64,000 bases of DNA. Source: Rhododendron vialii (taxonomy: Eukaryota; Streptophyta; Magnoliopsida; Ericales; Ericaceae). Within the stretch, counting starts at the first letter, position 1. Each line of letters begins with the position of its first letter. The notes below the pieces were generated by a model. The model was given only the letters and a program-made list of their open reading frames with translations. It did not search any database and was not told the DNA's origin. Below, piece by piece: positions 10,670-22,729 of this stretch. Position numbers and translations under genes: made by a program. The DNA is taken from NCBI RefSeq assembly GCF_030253575.1, contig NC_080569.1:9243501-9307500 (forward strand), in the 5' to 3' direction.

Positions 10670-11233
10670 GGGTGGAATAGGACGACTTTTTAAAGGAAGC
10701 CATTATTTCAAGAATGTTAGAAACGTGTTTAATTTGTAGCTGTTTTTGAAAATACTTTTGATAGTGAGAGATGGTTTCTGAGATTAATGTGTGTTTTAAG
10801 TTTTAACTCCCTCAAGTCGATGTCATTAATCATTGAAGTTTGTAGGTTCTGGGCGGGTACCACACACGTGGTACCCCGTCGGTGATCCCATCCGTCGGGT
10901 GAGGGCAGAGAGATTGAGGAATTAAACTTGGGCAAGATGGTTGGAATCATTAACGGGTACCACCACGTTGTACCTGCTCGCACGAAAACCAGTTTCACCA
11001 ACATACACAATGTTGTTGCTGAAAACAAAAATTCGTCGACGGCGGCGCTGATGTCGAGAAATGTTTTTACCAACGCTAAATGAATGGCGTTGGCAAATGC
11101 ATGAGGGTTTAGCGACTACCAAAAGTGTTGGCAAAAGAATTCTAGCCAACTTTTTTTACATACTTTTGCCTACCGGTAATTGCATTGGCAAAAAGAATTT
11201 TGGTTCTGCAAATTTATTACTGTATTATAATTA
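10670..11233. other. Spacer, no gene seen
   Basis: Contains the palindromic-looking ACCACACACGTGGTACCCCG region near 10860 and repeated GTTGGCAAAA/CCAACGC words (11070-11200) like subterminal repeats of a DNA transposon, but I could not find paired ends. The short ORFs here are unsupported. Confidence 0.4.
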
Positions 11234-11420
11234 GAGAATAAATTCTTTACACCGCCGGTGTAAACATTTGTTTGTGTAAACATTTGTTTCCTCCAAATCA
11301 GTTGTATTGCGCCACGTTGCCATGTTTTATTAATTGGGACCACTATTTTGACACGTGTCGCAATGCAATTGATTTGGAGGAAACAAATGTTTACACCGCC
11401 GGTGTAAAGAATTTATTCTC
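11234..11420. mobile_element. Mutator-like MITE (187 bp, 9-bp target duplication)
   Basis: Near-perfect inverted arms: GAGAATAAATTCTTTACACC at the left and its complement at the right, both running on through CGCCGGTGTAAACATTTG. The flanks TTATAATTA at 11225-11233 and 11421-11429 are identical 9-mers, the duplication length typical of Mutator-like elements. The left arm has an internal duplication of GTGTAAACATTTGTTT. No coding capacity. Confidence 0.85.
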
Positions 11421-11606
11421 TTATAATTACAAGGTCAGAGATAGTGGATTTCCACTAAAAAAAAAAGAAAAGGGACAGAGTTGGTGCAAGAAAAAAACAG
11501 ACCAGAAACCTAAGCAACGTAGGAAACACAGAGCATACTCCACACCAAACAAAACACCTGCAGCTAACGAGAAAAAAATACAAGGAGCCTATGTTTCCAT
11601 TAGAAC

Positions 11607-12135
11607 CAGGGACGGATTCAAAAATGTTGTTTAGTGGGGGCACCTTGTTAATCATAGTGGCGAAAATTTACTTTTCAAGTTAACCACAATAAGATCGTTA
11701 CATAATTAAGGTATACAATGCAAACTACAAAAATATATAACACATACTTTCACTTAAATTATGTAAAAATAAGCACAAAATCTCAGAAAAAATTTGAGAG
11801 TATGTTTTACATGTACATCGACAAGTTTTAGAATGATCGATATAGTTTTATTAATGATATTATTTTAAAATATTACTCTTAGACGGTTAAAAATAAGTAC
11901 AATTAAGAAAGAATCAATCTAAGTATACAAATAGTTCGAAAATCAACAAGTATAAATGCACCGTATGACGAAATTGAAACATAAAACTAGTTTTATATGT
12001 ATATTTTCAAGATATATGCACTTGTTTATGTATAATAGCACACTTAATTTCATAATTATGCAAAATATACGAAAATATAACAAAATTATTTTAGTTTCGA
12101 GCGGGGGCACGTGCCCCCCTTTCCCTCCGTCCTTG
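11607..12135. mobile_element. hAT-like MITE (529 bp)
   Basis: Ends CAGGGACGGA and TCCGTCCTTG are inverted repeats, followed inward by matching GGGGGCAC words. Flanks ATTAGAAC (11599-11606) and ATTGGAAC (12136-12143) match at 7 of 8 bases, the 8-bp duplication of hAT elements. No transposase; interior is AT-rich. Confidence 0.75.
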
Positions 12136-13261
12136 ATTGGAACACAGAATCTGGTTTCTACAACTCCTTTTACTTAAATACCCAAAAAAAAAAAGTAAAA
12201 CAAAAAAACAGAGCACCTTTTATTAATTTGACTGAGTTTTGTAGGGAGTAGCACGAAATTATTCTTATGGATATGTAAAATCATTTGTCATTAACCATCC
12301 TAGTTTTTTTTCCTAACGAGAGAGAGAGAGAGCAAACCGGTGGAGTTATCCGGGGATGAGCGGCGCGTTGAGCAAAGGAGAGCGCCGAACAAACCCAATC
12401 GATTGGGTTTGGGTTTATATGTGTTGTGTTGTGTTGTGTTACCCAATATGAGTCTCTCTAGAGTGGAAATTCACCCTTTGAATCTAGGGACCTCTTCTTT
12501 CCTTTTGAAGTAATGACCAGCCATATTTCATATACTCCATACATAAATGTTTCCTAATCAAAATCAAATTCTAGTTAGTCTTAATCTCCGAGTTCTACCC
12601 AATCAAATTGCCGACCCAAATAACTTGGGCTCCACCCGATATTGATCCACCCGATATTGATCTCCCTACATTGTCTGACTGCCTTTATTACACTTCTTTC
12701 CAAAAACCCAACACCTCTAGGATCGATCTCCCCAACTAGCTACTTAGCTCTATCTTACTTTGCACTTCTTAAATCAGATGGGCGCCAAAACATATCTGAT
12801 TATGGTCCTGTCTTGCAAAGTCAATAATATTACGTAAAAAAATTATAGTAGAACCTAATAATAAGAACCAATTAAGCTCAACTAAGAACTAACAACATAA
12901 GATATTGACATTTCTATGTATCAATATTTTGTGCTTATCACCTTTTCTACAGCATAAGTCTTCGTATTTATGTCCGGTTATTTTTCTTCTACAGATAGAA
13001 GATTCAAGTTATCCAACTGGAGCCGACCAAAAAGCAATTGACCCGTTTCATTTGGTTGTAAAGTATAATTATCGAAGTCATGAATTGCGTAATCAATTAC
13101 ATAAATGTAGTAGAATCATTGGGTAATACGTTTTCTTGTGATAGAATAGGCATTGTACTATTGGAGCATTCACAATGTACTAACCAAAATTGGATAATCA
13201 AAAGTTTTCACATCACCTTTTGGTTAAAAATATGCATGTAATTTGATAAAATAGCAGTGTT
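12136..13261. other. Spacer with simple repeats and a truncated MITE end
   Basis: Holds a short GA run (12319-12333), a GTGTT run (12421-12439) and, near 13163-13230, a sequence like one end of the MITE at 20478-20732. The last ~30 bp before the HSP20-like pseudogene (about 13230-13262) resemble HSP70 copy 1 intron at 17981-18008. No convincing gene. Confidence 0.5.
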
Positions 13262-13263
13262 CA

Positions 13264-14067
13264 TGGGATTGAGCTTGTTCCATCACCCAATCTCATGGGT
13301 CTTGATGAGGAAGAGCAGAGCAAGTGGGTGGAACTTACGGGCAGGGATTTGAATTTCTCTCTCCCACCGGAAGCAAGGGACTATAGTTCTTGGAGGAACC
13401 TTTCCAACACTGATTTTGAGCTTGAGAAAGAGAGACTACTTCCTACATTGAAGAGGAATCCACACCCCCAGCCCAAGAAATTACTAAACAGGTCCGGATT
13501 AAACTTGTCAACTCAGCCATCGAACCATGTGAATGGTAATGGAATAGACATATTACCAGTTTATAACAAGAGTAGGATCGAAGGAGATGTTTCCACATGC
13601 TAATGACGATGATTACCGTTTGACCATAAATCTGCATTCCAATTGACATTAGTGGAGTAATGAGGAATATTGTGTACGAGCCTGTTATGGCTGCTAAAAC
13701 TATCTATGAGGATGACGAAGGATATTTGATCGTCATCACCTTGCCCTTTGCGGACCCCGAAAGCGTGAAAGTTCACTGGTGGAACAATCTCACTCATGGT
13801 AATGTGAAAATATCTTCTGCGAGTACAGCTTGCATGCCTTTCGTCCACAGGAATGATAGAACATTCAAACTCACTGATCCATCTCCTGAACAATGTCCTC
13901 CGGGGGAATCCAAAAGGGAAATTCCTCTTGCTACTCGAATTCCAGATGATGCCAAGCTAGAAGCGTACTTTGACAAAAGTGGAACAGTGCCAAAACACCG
14001 GGTGGGACCTGAGGAACACGAGATTCCCGTTTGCCTTCGCCCTCCCAACGATTTTTTGTTGTCTTGA
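13264..14067 (+). pseudogene. HSP20-like (alpha-crystallin domain) pseudogene, copy 1
   Basis: Two frames cover the gene. The first (coding-like from 13264, ATG at 13295, stop near 13603) gives the N-terminal region with WVELTGRDLNFSLPPEA. The second (13660-14067) gives the alpha-crystallin-like region: EGYLIVITLPFADP, DRTFKLTDPSPEQCPPGE and PKHRVGPEEHEI. I recognise this as the plant HSP20-like chaperone type with a long N-terminal extension. The frame change near 13600 is shared with copy 2, so it predates the duplication. Copy 1 also lacks about 50 bp (between 13650 and 13651) that copy 2 retains, and lacks a few residues before PKHRVG that I expect in the family. The upstream CAG at 13255-13257 could be an old splice acceptor. 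A small-heat-shock role is excluded for this copy unless spliced unusually. Confidence 0.75.
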
Positions 14068-15064
14068 TCGAGGCATTTGGTGGGAGAATTGTACGGATAT
14101 ATATTGTTGTCAAATTCTTTTTACTTACTATATCCCAAAAAACAAAACTCGGAAAAAAGTTTTATCCTCGCTAATTTAGGTAGTCCTTTTCAGTTTCTGG
14201 ATAATAACTTATTGTTATGGTTTTGTATTTTGGCAATTGGATAGAGTAGTCTGGGATTGTACCCGAGCTTAGAAGTTTTAGTGCGAAGGTCAATGGTAAG
14301 GATTGCGTTACTTTGTTGCTAATCTTATACTACTATTTGCCAGTTTCTGGAAACAGCTTGATACCAAATTATCTTCTGGTGCTCCAGGTTTCTGGAAACA
14401 TACAGTGCATGAATGTTGCCATGGCCTTCATATTTTGTGATGCATGAGGGAATTACGTAATAGATACTGGTGGGTTTGTATATCAATTTGCAGAGTTTGA
14501 TTCCGTTAATTTATTTTCTCCCATGACAACAGTTGTGGATTTGGGAATGTTAATTTATACTGTACTTTTTTGACATAATTGGCAGCGTAAAAAGAATGGA
14601 TGTCTGGTGTACAACACTGCTGGTATGAGTTATTTGCTCATGAATATATGATATCTAAGCATATTTTGTGCTCATGCTTCTACTATTGTGTTTGAGTACC
14701 GTACTCGTCAATCAACCGTCACCTACCACAAATAATTCATCTTGTACAGTAATCTTACTTCTGGGTTCACTCTTTTTTTTCTTCTGATTTGAGATGGCTT
14801 ACAAGCATGAGTGATGGATCTTGACTAAAAATTTGGATGCAACCCGTAAGAATCCAATGATGCAACAATTTGTTGAAGGATTATATATTCGAACAGTCGA
14901 GTTTCTACAGAGTACTACTTCATATAATATCTTGACTAAAATTCTTATGGTTAGCCAAGAAAGAAACAACTAAACTACTCTATTTAAGAGTGCTACATAG
15001 GCTCATATACTAGGTTTGGAGGTTATATTTAACCAATGTGGCACAAACTCCAACACTCTACCGC

Positions 15065-15099
15065 ACGTGCGAGTCATGTGCGACCCATGACTCGCACGT
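15065..15099. repeat. Perfect 14-bp hairpin
   Basis: ACGTGCGAGTCATG and its exact complement CATGACTCGCACGT are separated by seven bases. It lies next to a copia LTR remnant and may be an LTR element rather than host regulation. Confidence 0.7.
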
Positions 15100-15189
15100 A
15101 GAGAAGTAAACAAAGAATCCATAATACTTGGATCATAACAAACAATTGTGCACTTATGACAAAAACAAGTGGAAACAAATTCTCTGAAA

Positions 15190-15330
15190 TCCTAGCTCTG
15201 ATATTATGTTAAAACATCCAACTCCAAACCAATTGACAAGATGTAGAGAGTCCGCCCATGCTCACATACTATGTTTAAAGGTTATCTTTAACCAACGTGG
15301 GACAAGTACTTCGATTACTTATTGCTACTT
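15190..15330 (-). mobile_element. Copia LTR end and primer-binding-site remnant
   Basis: CTCTGATATTATGTTAAAAC on the plus strand is the complement of an LTR end followed by a decayed initiator-Met primer-binding site (TGGTATCAGAGC type). The adjoining sequence resembles a copia LTR, and a second related block lies at 14990-15060. No coding sequence remains. Confidence 0.45.
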
Positions 15331-15574
15331 TGCTCATAGCAATCCCACCAGAGAACCATCACAGGCTCGTTTGAAAAATAAAGAGTAATCCGAACATTTT
15401 TACTGGCAAAAACAACCCTTTCACCATCTATTTGTAGGAAATGACATAGCTAGTAAAGATGCGAGAATAGTGTTTCTGAAGCAAAACCAAAAACCCAAAA
15501 CAAAAAATACCTAAATAAAGAAAGGAAATACCCAAAAGGTACTACATTTAATTTGCAGAGGACAACTGAAATCC

Positions 15575-18247
15575 TCAAAGTGAAGATTCGAACATCGTAA
15601 TCAACTTATTCATAGCAATTATAGGGTTGCAAATTCCCTCCAATTCCTGCAACTTATACTCAAACTCCTCCGTCTCCGCAAGCTCGTTCCCATCCAACCA
15701 CTGAATTGCTTGCTCAAACGCAGCTTCAATCTTCTTCTTGTCAGCTGGAGGAATCTTCGCTCCATTCTCCTCATCCCTAATAATGTTCCTCATTGTATAA
15801 GCGTAATCCTCCAGCGCGTTCTTTGCCACCACTTTCTTCTTGTACTCCTTATCTTCCGACTTGTACTTCTCAGCCTCATGCACCATTTTCTCAATCTCCT
15901 CTTTTGACAACCTGCCCTTATTGTTCGTGATCGTGATCTTCTTCTTACGTCCGGTAGTTTCGTCCTCTGCAGACACATTAAGAATACCGTCCACATCGAT
16001 ATCAAAACAAACCTTGAGCTTACTGACACCCCTAGGAGCAGGAGGAATTCCAGTGAACTCGAATTCGCCCAATAAGTTGTTGTCTCTGGTTTGAGTTCTT
16101 TCCCCCTCATAGACTTTAATCAAAGCAGAGGTTTGGTTATCAGTGCAAGTAGTGACAACCCTCTCTTCCTTCGTCGGAATGCTGGTGTTTCTCGGAATCG
16201 ATACCGTCATAACCTCACCTTGAGTTTCATAACCAAGGGAAAGCGGAGTGACATCCAACAACAAAACTAAATCCTGAACTTTCTCATTCCGCTCACCACT
16301 CAAAATAGCGGCTTGAATCGCAGCACCATAAGCTACAGCCTCATCAGCGTTAATGTTTTTGAATAGCTCCTTCCCATGGAAGAAATCCTGCAACAATTGC
16401 CGGACCTTGGGAATCCTAGTGGACCCACCAACAAGAACAACGTTGTCGACATTGCTCTTGTCCATTTTTGCATCCCTCAAACAACCTTCCACTGGCTCCA
16501 TACACTTCCTGAACAAATCAATGTTGAGCTCCTCGAACCTGGCCCGAGTAATCGTCGAGGAAAAATCAATCCCCTCATATAATGCATCGATCTCGATCGT
16601 AGTTTCAGGTGTCGAGGAAAGAGTCCTCTTAGCTCTTTCACAAGAAGTCCTCAACCTCCTTAAAGCTCTTGGGTTCCCACTAATATCCTTCTTCAGCTTT
16701 CTCCTGAATTCCTGAACGAAATGGTTCACCATTCTGTTATCGAAGTCCTCACCCCCCAAATGGGTATCTCCGCCAGTAGCTTTAACCTCGAATTTACCTT
16801 CTTCGATGATTAATAGAGAGACATCAAATGTTCCGCCCCCAAGGTCAAAGATAAGCACATTTTTCTTACCGTTGCTACTAGCTTTGTTGTCGAGACCATA
16901 AGCGATGGCAGCTGCAGTGGGCTCGTTGATTATCCTCATGACGTTGAGACCGGCGATGACTCCGGCGTCTTTGGTGGCTTGTCGCTGAGAATCATTGAAG
17001 TAGGCGGGAACGGTGATGACGGCATTATTGACTGTGGTGCCGAGGTAATCCTCGGCGATTTCTTTCATTTTTCCGAGGACCATTGAGGAGATTTCTTCGG
17101 CGGAGAATTGTTTCTCTTCATACTTGTATGTTACTCCTATAATGGGTTTGTCGTCTTGATCGGGTGTGACCTTGAATGGCCATAGTTTTATATCGCTCTC
17201 AACAGTGGCGTCACTATATCTTCTTCCGATTAGACGCTTAGCATCTGGAAAATACAAAATTTCAACAACTAATGAGATACTAGAGATATGTGTTAAAGAT
17301 CTAACAGGGTATAACAACGTAGAAAATGGATACAAAACATGAAATTATGCCGCTAGTTTAGATACTGTTTCAGAAAGGGAATCACATTCCCTACCGGCTA
17401 CAGAGCTAGGCAAGGCAAACAAGGTGTGATTTTTGAACCTCTAAAATTTACTTCAGAATAGAGGCTCCTAATTATAATAGGTCAAAATTAGATCTGCGCT
17501 TAGGTTGAATAGGAGGATATTCTTGTATTTACCAACAAAATCTTTAATCGTTGTACAGAGAAATTGGGGCTGTGGAGATATTGATGGGTTCAAATAGAAC
17601 ACTTGTCAAAAATAGCACCAAAGTTGAAAAAAAAAATCATACTATAAGAGAAGACGATGAAAAAATATTTCTTTCAAACTTTTTCGCGTTTAGTGAATTT
17701 TTTTTTGCTTTTGATTTTAATTTTTTACATTTTAACTCTCTTCAATGATTAATTTAAAATTTTAATGTGAATTTAACCAAAATTTAAAAAAGACGTACAA
17801 AGATTTTGGCCAAATAATTTATTCGTATAGTGGGAGTTAAAGAATATCATCATTTATTTGGAGGGGGCCTCAATACTTCTACATGTATGGTTAAGATGTA
17901 GAAAGCACGTGAAAAAATTAAAAAAATAGTAGCACCGTAAGATAGAAGGCATAAAGCGTGCAAGAGAGAATAACAAAAGAATATGCATGTAATTGGATAA
18001 AAGTAGCTTGAATTTTTAGAGCTTAGAACATACCGAAAACAGTGTTGATAGGGTTGGCGGCGACTTGGTTCTTCGCAGCATCGCCAATCAAACGCTGCTT
18101 ATCGGTGAACGCAACATAAGATGGCGTCGTTCGGTTTCCTTGATCATTTGCTATAATCTCAACACGATCGTGCTGCCAAACCCCCACGCAAGAGTAAGTC
18201 GTTCCAAGATCGATCCCGATTGCCGGCCCTTCTCCTTTTCCAGCCAT
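15575..18247 (-). CDS. Cytosolic HSP70-type chaperone, copy 1 (two exons)
   Basis: Exon 1 is 18034-18247 (ATG at 18247, chosen because it gives the standard [17 protein letters not shown] start). Intron 17245-18033 has GT...AG ends and sits in the conserved Asp codon of TVF|D, the usual plant HSP70 position. Exon 2 is 17244-15575. The product is 627 residues against about 650 for the family. All three HSP70 signatures are intact: [22 protein letters not shown] and [13 protein letters not shown]. It would be an ATP-dependent chaperone of the cytosol or nucleus. The C-terminus is abnormal: after ICNPIIA the Gly-rich segment is deleted and the EEVD end that binds TPR co-chaperones is missing, replaced by [11 protein letters not shown] see no clear heat-shock elements or TATA box upstream. 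It is the only intact copy of the cluster here. Confidence 0.85.
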
Positions 18248-19442
18248 TTTTTCGTCAATAACCACACAGAATTACAGACAATAGAATGCTAGGGAGTGAA
18301 AATAGTTACACTTGAGCTTTATCTGTAGAATGGGACACAAGAGTACGAGTGTCGATCAGCATTTTTCAATAACGGAATTAGAGTTGCACTTTATTCCAAA
18401 ACCATAGGGAGACGAATTGGTCATTAGCAAAACTCAGGGAGGTCATATGCCAAATGGCCAAATCATAGGGATGACCGGCGAGTAATCCATACTTTGCCCT
18501 TTTAAGAATGCATCAATCATTCATCTTTTGGTTGGGCCAATATACTTATTTTCATGTATGAGCCTTCATGATTTCTATTCGATAAAAACTGCAAGCAGTT
18601 AAAATAATAGCATCGATAAAGTTCTGAAAATACAACTAATCCCTATTATATGCTTCGTTGAGGATAATACAAAGCAGACAAAATAATTGAAAGAAAGCCT
18701 ACACACACACAATCCCTATATGCAAGTTTTTATTATCCAGTAATTTTCTTTAAAACAAAGGGCGAATTCATGTGCTTTCTTATAGTTATACTCAAATTCG
18801 CTATAAAATGAACAAAGCAATGGTCGGTGACACACAAATCGGCCCTCCATGATACATGAACAGTTACTCCATGAAAAACTTGTAAGTTGCTTCTAAAGCC
18901 TCTCATTCGCAGTTTTCACACAATGTTCGACGATAAATTGTAATTTTCTAAGATTGCAAATACCCAGATGGGTTTTAGTAACTCAGTGGATTATGCACAC
19001 CCCTGACCCATTAATTCACTACCATGTGGCCGCCGAGCCACCTCGACCGGAATCTAATTCGACATTTTATTGACCAATGTGAAGGTATTTTTATTTTAGG
19101 GTAAAACTCAAAATGAAAAGAATCCAATCAAAATAGAACCTTAATTCCACAAAAAAGCAGGGTACATCATATGGAAAACAGGGTTGTACTGGTAAATTAA
19201 GGACTGAAAGAGTTGAGTCCACCCACTTCCATGATAAATACCACTAAACTGGACTGTTAACTATTCAAAATAGGACGACAAGAAATTCTCCAACTACTGT
19301 ATTTAACAGATGGTTCAAATGTTGCTATAATTTGATATCGTCTTCCACATGGTGCACTAAGTAAAAAAAAAACTGTATCCTTTACTTTAAAGGCCATCCA
19401 AACAAAAACACTTCTCCAAAGTTTGGGTTCCTCTCTACAGGG

Positions 19443-19491
<49 letters not shown>

Positions 19492-20477
19492 TGTGTGTGT
19501 TTTGATATTCACTCTCAATTATTTGGGAACAGAAAGTTTGTGTTCCTCTAATGCATTGCAGTACAGAAACATAAACCACATTTTAACATAACCCCAAAAT
19601 AAAAAAGCAACGGTGGTTAAGAGAGAGAGAGAGAGAGAGAGAGAGGTAACACGATTAGAATGTTGCAAGTAAACTTGTAAAGAGCATTAGAGGGAGATAT
19701 GGAAGTATGGGACTTACCTTGGAGAAGAAGAAGCGGTGGTGATCGGAGAGACACAGAGAGAGAGAGTGAGTATAGAGTGGAAAGTTTTACCTAAACAGAC
19801 TACAGAGGATACATTTATGTGGGAGGGGCTCGTGGGCTGAGAGATGTACTACTACAATGGGTGGTTTTGCTTCAGGAGTAAGCAAAAAGGACTTTTTTTT
19901 ATTATTCAATTTTTTTATATTTATTAATTTTCCGTTTTGTGATTTATTAATTTTTCTCTTTGAAAGAAATCGAAAAAGTAGAAAAAAATTGATCCAAACA
20001 TAATGTTTTTTAAAAGACAAAAATGGTCTTTTTATCTATATTTGAAAATTTATGAATTTTAATCATAATTTTTTACTTTTTCGAATCTTCGCATTAAAAC
20101 GAATCAATTATGTTATGTTTGGATTGATTTTTGAATTTTTTTTTGAAAAATAATAAGGGTAATAAGTAGAGAAAGATAGATAGAAAAATGTTAGAAGTAG
20201 GAAAAGTTTATAAGAAATCTAGACAGAATTTTTTGAAAAATTCTTTTTGAATTTTAAAAATAACAAGGCATAAGTCACCGGAGTTAAAACAAATAAATAT
20301 CAAAAAATTTAAAAAAAGATTAAAAAAAGCTACTTAGGACAAAAATTGTGAAGTTATATGATACAAAAGTATAAAAATGGGACTCAATCAATTACAAATT
20401 GTGTGTGCTAATTTAAGTTTGGGTCCCTCTACTTTTCTCTCTCCTATTCACTTCTGGCACCACACACCCTTTCTCTC
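18248..20477. other. Upstream and intergenic region of HSP70 copy 1
   Basis: The first ~120 bp resemble 36061-36175, so the HSP70 promoter region was duplicated. Blocks at about 19240-19420 and 19645-19890 recur at 22010-22190 and 23405-23476 plus 24005-24170. An AT-rich region at 19893-20110 has foldback character. No gene. Confidence 0.55.
19445..19500. repeat. (GA)22 then (GT)5 microsatellite
   Basis: Uninterrupted GA dinucleotides from 19445 to about 19489 followed by GT. A second GA run lies at 19621-19645, and CT runs lie at 22690-22722 and 22763-22779. Likely length-polymorphic. Confidence 0.95.
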
Positions 20478-20732
20478 ATAGCATTAGCAATGTAATAATC
20501 AAAATCAAAAAATTATTAAAGTTAGCAATATGTGTTTAAAAAAGTGCTCATGTTGTAATAATCAAAGTTAACAACCTCCTAACCAATAATCAAATTTGGA
20601 CATTTAAGTAATTAAAAGTAACAATATGGGACTTCACATTGTTAACTTTAGCAACCCTCTAAATGAATAATCAAAAACTGACGTGACAAATTTTAATTAT
20701 TCATTTTTAATTATTACATTGCGGATGCTCTC
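20478..20732. mobile_element. Small MITE (about 255 bp)
   Basis: Left end GCATTAGCAATGTAATAATC and the complement of the right end (GCATCCGCAATGTAATAATT) form imperfect inverted repeats. The interior repeats AACAATATG and CAATGTAATAATC words. CTCTCA occurs at both flanks, but the exact duplication is uncertain. Confidence 0.5.
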
Positions 20733-21260
20733 ACCTCTCTCCTTTACTTTTCTCACAATATTTATCTTTACTTTTTCTCTCTCTTTGGTCAATTGGTCTC
20801 CCTCAATCTTTCTCCTTTCTCTCTCTTCTCTCCCTCTCTCTGGTTGCAATTTGATTCTTTTACTTTATATTCTCTCCTGATGACAATTGTTGATTTTTAG
20901 AGAGTGTCAAATTTTTTTTTTTTTTTGGGTCAAACGGAAATAGAGAGTGTCAATTTAAAGAGTGGTATCTAGATGTCAATATAAACCCAATTGCTGGTGA
21001 ATAGAAGACATATCTGCCTATTATGAATATAAGATATATCCGCCTATTATGTGCTCATGCTTCTAATATTTTGAGGAGTGGGTGGGTGGGTAGTATTTTC
21101 AGGATGGGGTCGAGGTTGAGTTTTAATGATATTACTATTTCACCTTAAGGTTAATCAGGTTATTGTAAAATTGAATATAAAATTTGAATTTTGATTATGA
21201 ACAAAATGGAAATCATTTTTGTGACATGGTTTAAAAAAAAGGTGACACCAAAAACTCCTC

Positions 21261-21420
21261 TCTTTATATATTAGAAGAATAGATTATCGCTGACCACTAC
21301 CTAGCCGAACAATTCAGTTTGTACAGCAGTAGTATATATTTCTTTATATATTAGAAGAATAGATTATCGCTGACCACTACCTAGCCGAACAATTCAGTTT
21401 GTACAGCAGTAGTATATATT
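21261..21420. repeat. Perfect 80-bp tandem duplication
   Basis: Positions 21261-21340 and 21341-21420 are identical base for base, starting TCTTTATATATTAGAAGAAT and ending AGTAGTATATATT. A diverged single copy occurs at about 26478-26514 and 28604-28640, split by an insertion. The absence of any difference means a very recent event or an assembly error. Confidence 0.95.
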
Positions 21421-21440
21421 ACATCTGGGTTCTCTCTTTT

Positions 21441-21669
21441 GAGAAGTTTTTCAGTGCCTGGTGGGCATGGCCATGTGGTGCCGAGCACCACCTCGGCTGT
21501 TCAACGTATTTTGGATGATTCAAATTTGTTTGGGTAATTTTTAATATAAAATTATCAAAGCACCCCCTCAAGTCCAAACAGATCTGAACCGTCTAAAATA
21601 CGTTTGGACGGCCGAAATGCGTGCTCGGCACCATGTGGCCCGTGCCCACCCGGCACTGAAAAATTTCTC
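21441..21669. mobile_element. Mutator-like MITE (229 bp, 9-bp target duplication)
   Basis: Left arm GAGAAGTTTTTCAGTGCC and the complement of the right arm (GAGAAATTTTTCAGTGCC) match, and the pairing continues for about 70 bp (GTGCCGAGCAC, CGTATTTTGGA). CTCTCTTTT flanks the element on both sides (21432-21440 and 21670-21678). Confidence 0.85.
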
Positions 21670-22698
21670 CTCTCTTTTTCCTTCTTTTGTGGACTTGGAA
21701 AGCATGAATGCAGTGCAACTAAGATCGCATCATCGTTGTTTAGCAAGAAAGAAAAGCTTTTTTATTTCTGGGGAATTATGATTAATTCACCATTTAGGAC
21801 ATGATAGTTTCTAGATAGCCATCGATGCCTACAGGTTACAACACCTGTTTGTTTTACCATACCAAATAAAAAATTGAATTACCAATCCCGCAAGAATCGA
21901 ATAGCAAGATGCGTCAATTGACAGAAGAATTATGTATCCGTTTCTCTAACGGTTCCGTTCTAATATAGAGAGTTCAGTCCGCCCACTTCCATGATAATAC
22001 AACACTAAACTGGACTGTTAACTATTCAAAATAGGACGACAAGAAATTCTCCAACTACTGTATTTAACAGATGGTTCAAATGTTGCTATAGTTTGATATC
22101 GTCTTCCACATGAGGCACTAATTAAAAAAAAAAAAAAATTGTATCCTTTACTTTAAAGGCCACCCAAACAAAAACACTTCTTCCTTTCTATTGGGGCGGC
22201 ACAGAGAGAGAGAGAGAGTTCTGATAGTCACTCTCAATTATTTGGGAACAAATAAGTTTGTGCTCTAATGCATTGCAGTACAGAAACATAAACCACATAC
22301 TAATATAACCCCTAAGTTTGAAATGAACCCAGCCATAAAAACCCCTAAACTGAGATTTCAAGCTCTATTTAATAACAGTGATAGATTGATGAGATTTGTA
22401 AGTAAATGAGATTAGGATTGAGATTGGTAATGAGAAGGAATTGATAATGAGATAGATTGGTAATGAGTATGTTTGTTTGAAATGAGATTAAATGGTGAAA
22501 TTATTAATATTGTATTTGTTTCGCATGGGATAAGATTGGATTGATAGTATGAATTTCCATTTTTGCCCTTGTGCCATGCCTCCCTCCCTCCCCCCCCCCC
22601 CCCCCCCCCCCCGCGTTTAATCCTAGTCCTCCATCCCGTCCAATCACACGCCTAAATCTTACCACCAGATTTACATCTCCTCTTCGGTCCATAGCAGA

Positions 22699-22729
<31 letters not shown>

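Larger units (their letters stand above)
14068..15574. other. Spacer between HSP20-like pseudogene and HSP70 copy 1
   Basis: Part of the block (about 14746-14850) is repeated near 47212-47320, downstream of HSP20-like copy 2, which shows the two loci were duplicated together. Also contains an old copia LTR remnant and a hairpin listed separately. No gene seen. Confidence 0.6.

Noticed and set aside
10729..11149. Minus-strand ORFs of 75-114 residues next to the Tat LTR
   Set aside because: Overlapping frames with no recognisable motif in non-coding spacer with transposon-like subterminal words.
15790..16110. Antisense and alternate-frame ORFs over HSP70
   Set aside because: Shadow frames of the HSP70 coding sequence; they recur over each HSP70 copy.
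19382..19579. Leu/Ser-repeat ORF
   Set aside because: Translation of the GA microsatellite.
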